Below are positions 26,375 to 33,927 of a DNA stretch of 64,000 nt, one piece after another (position 1 is the stretch's first letter; each line of letters opens with the position of its first letter). A program made the translations under genes and the position numbers. The stretch is from JBBEAM01 sp942491105 (lineage in GTDB: Bacteria; Pseudomonadota; Alphaproteobacteria; Kiloniellales; DSM-21159). The stretch spans positions 159,455 to 223,454 of the forward strand of contig CALNZX010000010.1 in the NCBI GenBank assembly GCA_942491105.1, written 5' to 3'. The notes under the pieces were generated by a model. That model was given only the letters and a program-made list of their open reading frames with translations, made no database searches and was not told the origin of the DNA.

Positions 26375-27308
26375 CGATTGACACCCTCTTCAGAATCGAA
26401 TCCGGAGCGCAGGTCGCATTGCGACCGAAGAAGTCGGTATAGCGGCTATCGACGTGGAAAGCGAAGCTAGGATCGGAAAACAGTTCCGCCAGCTCTGTTT
26501 TCTTCATCTCGCTATCTTCGATTATCAAGTAATCGCCCGGTTGCAGGAAGCGGTCAAGGTGACGGACGACACCGACCACGTTCTCGTGCGCATCCTCGAT
26601 CGCGAGCCAGGGATGCGGCAAGCGGGCAAGCAGGTTCTCGGGCAGCGCGGCTTCGATCGCATGGCAATCGCCCTCGATGAAGGCCACGCCGGGCGCCGCG
26701 AGCTGCGGCTTCTTGATGTCGAGGGAGACGATCTCGCAGGGGAGTTCCATAGCGCGCAGCAGATCGGCCAGCCAGAGGGCGCTGGCCCCGGTGCCCGAAC
26801 CGATCTCGATTATGCTGCGCGGCTTGAGTTCCCACAGCAGCATCGAATAGAGGCTGACATCGAAAACTGTTTTGAACAGTGGCATGCCGCGCCATGACAT
26901 GCATTCAACCGCGCCCTGGCTCATGTTGGCCTGATCGCTGGGTATCTCGCTGCCGTTGCTGGGCAGGTGCGCGGCCTGGGCCTCCTGGCTTTGCATGAAG
27001 GCTTGGCGCTGCTGGTAGCTTTGCAGGCGCCCGGCTTTGCGCCGCGCCAAGAGGCATTGCAGGCGCAGCAGCTGAAACTGCAGCCATTGGCCATGTTGCC
27101 CCGGTACGGCGCGCAGGGCGTGTTCCCAGGGCAGGGAGGGATCGAGCTTGTTCAGCTCGCGTTCGAGGTAGAGAAGAAAGTTGTCGTTGAAGGTCGGCAC
27201 GCCGCCCTGGTCCCGGGTCAGGCGCTGTTTCATCTCCGTCAGGAAGCCGGCGACGGCCTGCCTGAGACGCGGGCCGCGTGGAAAGTCGGGGGAAGGATCC
27301 GGAGGCAT
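26352..27308 (-). CDS. CmcI-like (cephalosporin hydroxylase family) SAM-dependent methyltransferase-fold protein
   Basis: 318 aa from the ATG at 27308, which is 2 bp after the stop of the dioxygenase gene. The first 130 residues are helical and Gln/Arg-rich. The rest is a Rossmann methyltransferase fold of the PF04989 kind: IIEIGSGTGASALWLADLL, VSLDIKKPQ, GVAFIEGDCHAI, then WLAIEDAHENVVGVVRHLDRFL and YLIIEDSEMKKTE. The family includes CmcI, rhamnosyl O-methyltransferases and many uncharacterised proteins. The substrate is unknown. It is the middle gene of a dioxygenase / CmcI-like / response regulator operon. Confidence 0.75.
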   Translation of the reverse strand: MPPDPSPDFPRGPRLRQAVAGFLTEMKQRLTRDQGGVPTFNDNFLLYLERELNKLDPSLPWEHALRAVPGQHGQWLQFQLLRLQCLLARRKAGRLQSYQQRQAFMQSQEAQAAHLPSNGSEIPSDQANMSQGAVECMSWRGMPLFKTVFDVSLYSMLLWELKPRSIIEIGSGTGASALWLADLLRAMELPCEIVSLDIKKPQLAAPGVAFIEGDCHAIEAALPENLLARLPHPWLAIEDAHENVVGVVRHLDRFLQPGDYLIIEDSEMKKTELAELFSDPSFAFHVDSRYTDFFGRNATCAPDSILKRVSIDGRGTEF

Positions 27309-27310
27309 GA

Positions 27311-27964
27311 CTACTGGCCCTGCTGCGGGCGTAGCCCCGAGGTATCGATGCGCGTACCGATCACCTTGCCGGCATACTTGGCGTGATCGTAGACCAGGAA
27401 ACTGGTCAGGTTGTACTTGCTGCCACTGACCGGAGTCTCGCCGCGATGCAGGTGAGTCCAGAACGGCGGAAAAATCGCCAAGGCCCCGGCGCGCGGAGAG
27501 ATCGCCGCCCCCTGGTGGGCAAACTGAGTCTGGCCGCCAGCTTCGACATCTTGCAGATAGACAAGCAGGGCTAGGACCCGGTCCATGTTCCCGGCATGGC
27601 CGTTGTCCACGTGCCACTTGAAGCCCTGGCCGGGATCGATGCGCTCCAACAGGGGAAAGGTCAGGGTGGTCGCTTCGTGGCGCAGGATTCCGGTCAGGCC
27701 GCCATAGTGCTGCGCATAATGCAGGATCGCCGCGGAACAGGCGGCGTTGACCTCTTGTGCGACCTCCTGCCAGTCGGGATAGCGGCCAAGATCGAGCAGC
27801 GTGCCGCTGCGCACCTGGGCAGCGTCGTCGCGGTCCGTGGCGCTGGGCGCGCGCCGGCTATCGGCCTCGAAGCGCTGAATGATCTCCCGGCAGCGTTCGG
27901 GCTGCAGAACGTTGGGATAAACATGGATGAAGTTGGGTGCCTGCGGCGGCGGCGGGGAGGTCAT
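27311..27964 (-). CDS. 2-oxoglutarate/Fe(II) dioxygenase, prolyl 4-hydroxylase-like
   Basis: 217 aa from the ATG at 27964; an upstream in-frame extension is less likely. The double-stranded beta-helix carries the iron ligands HVD (FKWHVDNGH) and the distal His in FPPFWTHLHRGETPVSGSKY, with Arg/Lys for 2-oxoglutarate in the last segment. SGTLLDLG and YLQDVEAGGQT are typical of the P4Hc family. It would hydroxylate a protein or small molecule. It is the first gene of an operon with the CmcI-like protein and the response regulator, an unusual grouping. Confidence 0.82.
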   Translation of the reverse strand: MTSPPPPQAPNFIHVYPNVLQPERCREIIQRFEADSRRAPSATDRDDAAQVRSGTLLDLGRYPDWQEVAQEVNAACSAAILHYAQHYGGLTGILRHEATTLTFPLLERIDPGQGFKWHVDNGHAGNMDRVLALLVYLQDVEAGGQTQFAHQGAAISPRAGALAIFPPFWTHLHRGETPVSGSKYNLTSFLVYDHAKYAGKVIGTRIDTSGLRPQQGQ

Positions 27965-27989
27965 GTTCGGATCCGGCTTGCGCAAAGAG

Positions 27990-28022
27990 AACTGGCCGGA
28001 ACCTAAAACAGTCCGGCCAGTT
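27990..28022 (-). terminator. Terminator of the leftward mgs/gmaS operon
   Basis: On the minus strand a perfect 11-bp stem (arms 28012-28022 and 27990-28000, AACTGGCCGGA) with an 11-nt loop is followed by TCTCTTTG. It lies 38 bp past the gmaS stop. Confidence 0.75.
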
Positions 28023-28059
28023 GAGGAAGTCTTGATGGATGGGCTCGCGGCCCCCGCGG

Positions 28060-29367
28060 CTAACAGTCGAGGGTGTGGTCGCGCTCCCACTGCGTCACGG
28101 AAGCGGTGAAGCTCTTCCACTCGGCGTGTTTCATCTTCGCGTAGGAGTCGACCAGCCCGTCGCCGAAGCCCTCGCGCAGGACCTTGGATTTTTCGAACAG
28201 GCGGATAGCGTCGAGCAGATTGAGCGGCAGCTTCTTCACGCCCTTCACATGCTCGCCCTCGGTGTACATGTTGATGTCGAGGCGCTTGCCGGGATCCCGT
28301 TTGTTGTTGACCCCATCGAGACCGGCGGCGAGCACACCCGCCTGCAGCAGATAGGGGTTCGCGGCACCGTCCATCAGGCGTAGCTCGAAGCGGCCGGCTT
28401 CGGGAATGCGCACCATGTGGGTGCGGTTGTTGCCGGTGTAGGTGACGGAGTTCGGCGACCAGGTCGCGCCGGAAAGCGTGCGCGGCGCGTTGATGCGCTT
28501 GTAGCTGTTGACCGTCGGATTGAAGACCGCGCAGAGCGCGTCGGCGCTGTTAATCACGCCGCCGAGGAAGTGATAGGCCATCTTGGACAGGCCCATCTCG
28601 TCCTTGGCGTCGAGGAACAGGTTCTTCTTGCCGGTTTTATCCCAGACCGAGACATGGGCGTGGCAGCCGTTGCCCGTGAGATTAGCGAAGGGCTTGGGCA
28701 TGAAGGTGGCGCGCAGGCCATGTTTCTCGGCGATGGTCTTGACCATGAACTTGAAGAAGACCTGGCGGTCCGCGGTCAGCATGCAGTCGTCGTAGTCCCA
28801 GTTCATCTCGAACTGGCCGTTCGCGTCCTCGTGGTCGTTTTGATAGGGACCCCAGCCGAGCACGTTCATGGCATCGCAGATTTCCGTGATGACGTCGTAG
28901 CGGCGCATCAGCGCGGACTGGTCATAGCAGGGCTTCTCCTGCGTATCCAAGGGATCGGAAATCGCGGTGCCGTCGACATTGGTCAGGAAGTACTCATTCT
29001 CGGTTCCCGTCTTCATGCGGTAGCCGAGCTTGGCGGCCTTTTCGATCTGGCGCTTCAGGGCGACGCGGGGCGAGGCCTCGACTTCCTTGCCGGCCATCCA
29101 CAGATCCGAGGCCAACCAGGCGACTTCGGGTTTCCAGGGCAGAATGATCAGGCTTTCCGGATCCGGGACACCGAACATGTCCGGGTCGGCCGGGCTCATG
29201 TCGAGCCAGGTCGCAAAACCGGCGAAGCCGGCGCCGTTCTTCTGCATATCTCCGATGGCGCGCGCTGGCACCAACTTCGCCCGCAGCATGCCGAACAGGT
29301 CGACGAAGGAGATCAGGAAATACTCGATCCCCTTGTCCTTCGCGATCTTCGCCAGATCCTTCGCCAT
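28060..29367 (-). CDS. gmaS: Gamma-glutamylmethylamide synthetase / type III glutamine-synthetase-like
   Basis: 435 aa behind AGGGGGAAAG. It is a glutamine-synthetase-fold ligase: the metal-binding GTENEYFL, then NDHEDANGQFEMNW, GNGCHAHVSVW and NPTVNSYKR, and the C-terminal RFELRLMDGAANPYLLQAG. Length and these motifs fit GlnT/GmaS, which joins glutamate to methylamine using ATP. Its operon (mgsA-mgsB-mgsC-gmaS) supplies the N-methylglutamate synthase that uses the product, which favours GmaS over an ordinary glutamine synthetase. The adenylylation Tyr segment of GlnA was not seen. A second, larger paralogue lies at 36582-38147. Other primary amines are possible substrates. Confidence 0.82.
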   Translation of the reverse strand: MAKDLAKIAKDKGIEYFLISFVDLFGMLRAKLVPARAIGDMQKNGAGFAGFATWLDMSPADPDMFGVPDPESLIILPWKPEVAWLASDLWMAGKEVEASPRVALKRQIEKAAKLGYRMKTGTENEYFLTNVDGTAISDPLDTQEKPCYDQSALMRRYDVITEICDAMNVLGWGPYQNDHEDANGQFEMNWDYDDCMLTADRQVFFKFMVKTIAEKHGLRATFMPKPFANLTGNGCHAHVSVWDKTGKKNLFLDAKDEMGLSKMAYHFLGGVINSADALCAVFNPTVNSYKRINAPRTLSGATWSPNSVTYTGNNRTHMVRIPEAGRFELRLMDGAANPYLLQAGVLAAGLDGVNNKRDPGKRLDINMYTEGEHVKGVKKLPLNLLDAIRLFEKSKVLREGFGDGLVDSYAKMKHAEWKSFTASVTQWERDHTLDC

Positions 29368-29402
29368 TCTTTCCCCCTGATCTATAAAAATTTGTGTGGT
29401 GA

Positions 29403-30737
29403 TTACCCGTTATTCCAACCCGGTATCCAGCTGGTTCCAGCCAAGGGTACGCGTGCCATGGCGGCCGCTTCGACCGTCAGCGCGCGCAGATCCTCCGGTT
29501 CGAGATTGTTGACGTGGCTCTTACCGCAGGCCCGCGCCAGAGTCTGAAGTTCCAGCACCATGGTGGTCAGGTAGTTCTTCAGCAGGCGCGCGCCGCGTTC
29601 CGGCGGCAGCCGCTCCTCCAGCTCCGGTGCCTGGGTCGTGATGCCGACGGGGCAGCGTCCGGTGTGGCAGTGGTGGCAGAAGCCGGGCTCGGTGCCGAGC
29701 TTATGGTAGTCCTCATGGTACACCGGCTTGTTGCAGCCCAGCGCGACCATGGCCGCGGTGCCGATCGACACGGCGTCGGCACCCAGCGCCAAGGCCTTGG
29801 CGGCATCGGCGCCGCTGCGAATACCGCCGGAGACGATCAACTGCACCTTGCGGTGCCAGCCCAGCTCCTGCAGCGTCTCGACGGCCTCGCGCACGGCGGG
29901 CAGGGTCGGGATACCGACATGTTCGATAAAGACATCCTGGGTCGCCGCCGTACCACCCTGCATGCCGTCGACCACGATGACATCGGCGCCGGCCTTGATG
30001 GCCAGGGCGACATCGTATTTCACGCGGGTCGCGCCGACCTTGATGTAGATCGGCACCTGCCAATCGGTGATCTCGCGCAGCTCGGCGATCTTGATCTCGA
30101 GATCGTCCGGGCCGGTCCAATCGGGATGGCGGCAGGCGCTGCGCTGGTCGATGCCCACGGGCAGGTCGCGCATGCCGGCGACTCGCTCCGTGATCTTCTG
30201 TCCCATCAGCATGCCGCCGCCGCCGGGCTTGGCACCCTGGCCGACCACGACTTCCAAGGCATCGGCTTTGCGCAGGTCGTCGGGATTGAGGCCATAGCGC
30301 GAGGGCAGCACCTGATAGACCAACTGTTTGGAGGACTGACGCTCCTCCTGGGTCATGCCGCCGTCGCCGGTGGTGGTCGAGGTTCCCATCATGGTGGCGG
30401 CGCGGCCGATGGATTCCTTGGCATGGGCGCCGAGCGCGCCGAAGGACATGCCGGCGATGGTGATCGGAATCTTCAATTCGATCGGCTTGGCGGCGAAGCG
30501 CGTGCCCAGCGTGACGGAGGTGTCGCAGCGCTCGCGGTAGCCCTCCAGCGGATAGCGCGACATCGAGGCGCCGAGCAGCACCAGGTCGTCGAAGGACGGC
30601 AGGCTGCGCTTGCCGCCGTGGCCGCGGATTTCATAGACGCCTTCGTTGGCGGCGCGCTGAATCTCCGCCACCACTTCCGGCGGGAAGGTCGCGGAACGCT
30701 TGAGCGTCCGGGGATCGGGTTTTTTGATCTCGGTCAT
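29403..30737 (-). CDS. mgsC: N-methylglutamate synthase-like subunit C, FMN / Fe-S glutamate-synthase domain
   Basis: 444 aa from the ATG at 30737 (GAGG upstream). It matches the FMN-binding barrel of the glutamate synthase large subunit: GMSFGALGAHAKESIG, GQGAKPGGGGMLMG, the catalytic-barrel segment VDGMQGGTAATQDVF, and the iron-sulfur cluster segment CHHCHTGRCPVG. In N-methylglutamate synthase this subunit adds methylamine to 2-oxoglutarate-derived carbon. It lies 7 bp after the GXGXG gene. The same protein type is called GlxD in rhizobia. Confidence 0.87.
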   Translation of the reverse strand: MTEIKKPDPRTLKRSATFPPEVVAEIQRAANEGVYEIRGHGGKRSLPSFDDLVLLGASMSRYPLEGYRERCDTSVTLGTRFAAKPIELKIPITIAGMSFGALGAHAKESIGRAATMMGTSTTTGDGGMTQEERQSSKQLVYQVLPSRYGLNPDDLRKADALEVVVGQGAKPGGGGMLMGQKITERVAGMRDLPVGIDQRSACRHPDWTGPDDLEIKIAELREITDWQVPIYIKVGATRVKYDVALAIKAGADVIVVDGMQGGTAATQDVFIEHVGIPTLPAVREAVETLQELGWHRKVQLIVSGGIRSGADAAKALALGADAVSIGTAAMVALGCNKPVYHEDYHKLGTEPGFCHHCHTGRCPVGITTQAPELEERLPPERGARLLKNYLTTMVLELQTLARACGKSHVNNLEPEDLRALTVEAAAMARVPLAGTSWIPGWNNG

Positions 30738-30744
30738 CGGAGCC

Positions 30745-31428
30745 TCAAATGGAGTCCACGTTGTCGACGTGGAAGTTGTAGAGCTTGCGGGCGGAGCCGT
30801 AGCGCCGGAATTCGGAAGGCTTGGCGTCGCTGCCGGCGGCTTCAAGCAGCTCGGCGAGCTTTTCCAGATGCTCGGGGCGCATGTCCTTTTCGACGCAGTC
30901 GGAGCCCAGGCTCTCGACCTTGCCGCGCACGAAAAGCTTGGCCTCGTAAAGCGAGTCGCCCAGGTCCGATCCGGCGTCGCCACAGACCACCAGGTGGCCT
31001 TTCTGCGCCATGAAGGCCGACATATGGCCGACGGATCCCTTGACCACGATATCGATGCCCTTCATCGAAATGCCGCAGCGCGAGGAGGTATCGCCCTCGA
31101 TCACGAGCAGGCCGCCGTGACCCGAAGCGCCGGCCGACTGGCTGGCGTTGCCCATCACATGGACCTTGCCGGACATCATGTTTTCGGCGACGCCGGGGCC
31201 GGCGTGGCCATTGATGACAATCTCGGCTTGCTGGTTCATGCCACCGCAGTAAAAGCCGGCGTGGCCTTCCACCACGACCTTGACCGGCTGGGTCAGGCCG
31301 ACGGCGATGGAATGGGTGCCGAGGGGGTGTAAAACCTTGAATTCGCGCTCGTTGGAGCCGGTTTCGATCTTATGCAGCTGCTGATTAAGGTCGCGCAGCG
31401 TCGCGGCTTGCAGGTCGATTTCAATCAT
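30745..31428 (-). CDS. mgsB: N-methylglutamate synthase-like subunit B, GXGXG domain
   Basis: 227 aa. It is a right-handed beta-helix of the glutamate-synthase GXGXG type, with successive turns such as GHAGFYCGGMN, GHAGPGVAENM, GHGGLLVIEGDTSSRCGISMKG and GDAGSDLGDSLY. In glutamate synthase this domain holds the amidotransferase and FMN barrels in place. Its start overlaps the stop of the amidotransferase gene (ATGA). It corresponds to GlxC in rhizobia. Confidence 0.87.
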   Translation of the reverse strand: MIEIDLQAATLRDLNQQLHKIETGSNEREFKVLHPLGTHSIAVGLTQPVKVVVEGHAGFYCGGMNQQAEIVINGHAGPGVAENMMSGKVHVMGNASQSAGASGHGGLLVIEGDTSSRCGISMKGIDIVVKGSVGHMSAFMAQKGHLVVCGDAGSDLGDSLYEAKLFVRGKVESLGSDCVEKDMRPEHLEKLAELLEAAGSDAKPSEFRRYGSARKLYNFHVDNVDSI

Positions 31429-32327
31429 GCGGCATGGCTCCAGCTATAGATCTTGCCAGGCGCCGGCTCCCAAACCTTGGCTTTGTCGGAGCCGGGCAGG
31501 GCGGCGATGGAGCGGTATTCCGTGGCCATGGCCACCCAGTCGTCGGTTTCCGCCATCACGGCGTGCTTGCAGGCGATGGGGTCGCGCACCACGGCGAAAC
31601 CGTCCTTGGTGCCGATGGCGAAGGTATAGAAACCGTCGAGGTCGCGGATGCCGGCCTGCAGAGCTTCCTCCAGGCTGGCGCCCTCTCGCAGCTTCAGCGT
31701 CAGATAACCCGCCGCGACCTCACTGTCGTTGTCGGTCTGGAAATCCACTCCCTGGCGCCGCAGTTCGCTGCGCAGCCAGTTGTGATTGCTCAGGCTTCCA
31801 TTGTGCACCAGGCACAGGTCGAGGCCGGTGGAAAAGGGGTGGGAGTGCTCCGTGGTCACGGCGCTTTCGGTCGCCATGCGGGTATGGCCCAGCGCGTGGC
31901 TGCCGGTCAGCTTGCGCAGGCCGAAACGCTCGATGACATCCTTGGGAAGTCCCTTTTCCTTGAAGATTTCAATGGTCGAGCCAGCCGACATCACCCGCAG
32001 GTCCGGATGATGTTCGCGCAGCCAGGCATCGATGACATGAAACGGCTCGCCGCTGACGATCACGGCATGGCTGCCGCGGACCTCCAGACTCGCCTTGTCG
32101 TCGAGCTCCTTGGTCAGCTCCGCGACCAGGGTTTTCCAAGGATAGTTCGGATCGGCGGAAAACAGGGAAAGCTTGGTGCCTTCACCGGAGACCGGGTTCC
32201 GATAGAAGGCGACGCCGGCGCTATCCGGTCCGCGATCGGTCATCTGAATGAGCATCGAGGAGAGGTGATCGCCAAGCGAATCCTCAAGCTCGGGGTTCTT
32301 AAGAAAGAGGCCAACGATCCCGCACAT
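31425..32327 (-). CDS. mgsA: N-methylglutamate synthase-like subunit A, class II amidotransferase
   Basis: 300 aa starting MCGIVGLF at 32327, so Cys2 becomes the N-terminal nucleophile after Met removal. The glutaminase fold is clear: GSHALGHTRMATES, CLVHNGSLSNHNWLR and TDNDSEVAAGYL. It would release ammonia or methylamine from glutamine or gamma-glutamylmethylamide. It is the first gene of the leftward operon, with a TTGGT repeat 19 bp and a palindrome 80 bp upstream. It corresponds to GlxB in rhizobia. Confidence 0.87.
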   Translation of the reverse strand: MCGIVGLFLKNPELEDSLGDHLSSMLIQMTDRGPDSAGVAFYRNPVSGEGTKLSLFSADPNYPWKTLVAELTKELDDKASLEVRGSHAVIVSGEPFHVIDAWLREHHPDLRVMSAGSTIEIFKEKGLPKDVIERFGLRKLTGSHALGHTRMATESAVTTEHSHPFSTGLDLCLVHNGSLSNHNWLRSELRRQGVDFQTDNDSEVAAGYLTLKLREGASLEEALQAGIRDLDGFYTFAIGTKDGFAVVRDPIACKHAVMAETDDWVAMATEYRSIAALPGSDKAKVWEPAPGKIYSWSHAA

Positions 32328-32345
32328 TTTCAGCCTTGCCAAAGG

Positions 32346-32360
32346 TTGGTTGTCGTTGGC
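32346..32360. promoter_or_regulatory. TTGGT/TTGGC repeat before mgsA
   Basis: TTGGT at 32346 and TTGGC at 32356, 10 bp apart, begin 19 bp upstream of the mgsA start codon. It is a member of the shared nitrogen-gene motif. Confidence 0.35.
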
Positions 32361-32407
32361 TGAAAGCTAAGCGAAGACCGCGGTTATTTCAACTGGGATT
32401 TAACGAA

Positions 32408-32424
32408 TATTCCTCGCAGGAATA
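32408..32424. promoter_or_regulatory. Inverted repeat before mgsA, likely operator
   Basis: TATTCC and GGAATA flank TCGCA, a 17-bp inverted repeat in the 101-bp gap between the XRE-cupin gene stop and the mgsA start. It is well placed to overlap the mgsA promoter and is a candidate site for the adjacent XRE-cupin regulator. Confidence 0.45.
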
Positions 32425-32428
32425 CGAA

Positions 32429-33085
32429 TTATTCGCCCTCGTCCCGCGCGTAGGCGATGATCGAGAGGAAGCGAATCGGCAATTTTATGAGGTTATCCGG
32501 GCCATGCGGGGCATCGGCGTCGAAGAACAGCGAATCCCCAGGTAGCATCCGGTAGGTATTATCAGAGTGGCGATAGTCCAGCTCGCCTTCCAGCATGTAG
32601 ATCAGCTCGACTCCGGCATGCTGAAACAGCGGGAAAACGTCGGCTTCCGCGTCGAGCTTCAGCAGATAGGGTTCCATCACCACCTGCTTGCCCGTGGAAT
32701 GACCGAGCAGAACGTACTGATGACCCGCGCGGGTGCCCCGGCGCTCGATCGCCAGCCCCTGGCCGGCCTTGACGAAGGTGGCCTCGCGCGCTTCCTCGAA
32801 ACGGCGGAAGAACGAGGTCACTGGAATCTGCAGGGCGCGCGATAGCGCCTGCAGTGTCGCCAGCGAAGGCGAGGTCACCCCATTTTCGATCTTCGAGAGC
32901 ATACCGGCGGAGAGCCCGGAGGCCTTGGCCAGTTCGGTGACGGTCATGTCGAGGTTCTTGCGGAAAGTGCGCAGCTCGCGGCCGATCGCCACTTCGAGGC
33001 TATTCTCGCGCGCACCGGCGACCTCGTGAGGGTCCTGGTAGCCGAGGGTTTTGCCCTGCGTTTCCTCGATCGGCTTATCGCTCAC
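32429..33085 (-). CDS. XRE-family regulator with C-terminal cupin domain
   Basis: 218 aa with a GTG start at 33085 that overlaps the TGA of the upstream gene (GTGA). A longer frame exists but lies inside that gene. The helix-turn-helix is at about residues 30-85 (LDMTVTELAKASGLSAGMLSKIENGVTSPSLATLQALSRAL) and the cupin beta-barrel at about 130-210 (LIYMLEGELDYRH, MLPGDSLFFDADAPHG). The PuuR/SutR-type architecture usually senses an amine, amino acid or sulfur compound. It lies immediately upstream of mgsA on the same strand and is the obvious local regulator. Confidence 0.9.
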   Translation of the reverse strand: MSDKPIEETQGKTLGYQDPHEVAGARENSLEVAIGRELRTFRKNLDMTVTELAKASGLSAGMLSKIENGVTSPSLATLQALSRALQIPVTSFFRRFEEAREATFVKAGQGLAIERRGTRAGHQYVLLGHSTGKQVVMEPYLLKLDAEADVFPLFQHAGVELIYMLEGELDYRHSDNTYRMLPGDSLFFDADAPHGPDNLIKLPIRFLSIIAYARDEGE

Positions 33086-33609
33086 GCCTCGCTGTCTCCT
33101 CTCCGCGCTTCCTCCTGGCACGCTTGTAGCACGGCGAGGACTTCGGAAAAGGGGGTATCGGTACAACTATTGGGTAGGAGCAGCTGCGGGTCTTTGAAAT
33201 AGCGGCCTGCCTTTAGCCGCCGCGCCTTGTCCTGCGGCAGGCTGTGCAGAAAGGCCGCGCTGTCCCTTAGCTGTAGCGCGATCATGGGATTGAGGCGGCT
33301 GCCCTTGGCGTAGATATCGGCAACCTGCGACCAGGGCAGTTTGAAATTCCATTCCCTGTACCAAACCCCGGCCTCGTCGATGGTCAGTGTCGCTCCGGCG
33401 GTCTGGCTGGAGCGCCAGGCATAGAGCGCAATTCCCAACGCCAGGACCAAGTTGACACCGCCGACCAATTGGCTATCCGGGATTGTCTCGCCAGCGAACA
33501 AAAGCACCCAGAGACCCATGATCGCGATCAGTCCGGCGATCAGCAGACCATGCTTCAGCTTGCTTTTCTGCGCGTAGAATTCCCGTGCCATGGCGTCTGT
33601 ATCTTTCAT
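33082..33609 (-). CDS. Membrane protein with two N-terminal helices and PH-like cytoplasmic domain
   Basis: 175 aa. Two hydrophobic helices (about residues 20-40 and 47-65) are followed by a soluble domain with the beta-rich segment ATLTIDEAGVWYREWNFKLPWSQVADIYAK, which resembles bacterial PH-like domains of the STM3941 kind. I do not know the function. It overlaps the XRE-cupin gene start by 4 bp, so the two are translationally coupled. Start at 33609, or at 33591 (MAREFYAQ); neither has a clear ribosome site. Confidence 0.65.
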   Translation of the reverse strand: MKDTDAMAREFYAQKSKLKHGLLIAGLIAIMGLWVLLFAGETIPDSQLVGGVNLVLALGIALYAWRSSQTAGATLTIDEAGVWYREWNFKLPWSQVADIYAKGSRLNPMIALQLRDSAAFLHSLPQDKARRLKAGRYFKDPQLLLPNSCTDTPFSEVLAVLQACQEEARRGDSEA

Positions 33610-33620
33610 GCTGAAATAGA

Positions 33621-33656
33621 AATGGCGGAGAGGATAGCATCACCCTCTCCGCCATT
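33621..33656 (-). terminator. Terminator of the amt operon
   Basis: On the minus strand a perfect 13-bp stem (arms 33644-33656 and 33621-33633) with a 10-nt loop is followed by TCTATTT. It lies between the small membrane protein stop and the next start. Confidence 0.7.
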
Positions 33657-33688
33657 GTCATTCTCGGACCTTCGAGAGGCCGGAGGGT

Positions 33689-33904
33689 TTACCCCTCTTC
33701 AATCGATCTTCGGATGTTGTCCTCACTGGCGTGGGTCAACTTCTCTTTCAGGTAGGCGTTCTCGTGCTTGAACTGCCAAACGTGCCAGATCAGCCAGAAC
33801 GCTACGGCGATGATCACCATGATCACTTCCGTACCCTGAAAAGGGTAGATCGTCGTGATGTCCGCAAGATCGACAGCCCAGCTGTCTATTCCCGTGGTCG
33901 ACAT
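33689..33904 (-). CDS. Small single-pass membrane protein downstream of amt
   Basis: 71 aa with a strong AAAGGAG ribosome site. One hydrophobic helix (about residues 28-46, IMVIIAVAFWLIWHVWQF) is followed by a charged, probably coiled tail (HENAYLKEKLTHASEDNIRRSIEEG). It begins 23 bp after the amt stop and is followed by a terminator, so it is co-transcribed with amt. It is not GlnK (no T-loop and far too short). It may bind or regulate the transporter. I do not recognise a named family. Confidence 0.7.
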   Translation of the reverse strand: MSTTGIDSWAVDLADITTIYPFQGTEVIMVIIAVAFWLIWHVWQFKHENAYLKEKLTHASEDNIRRSIEEG

Positions 33905-33927
33905 GCTCTATTCTCCTTTCCGGCCCA

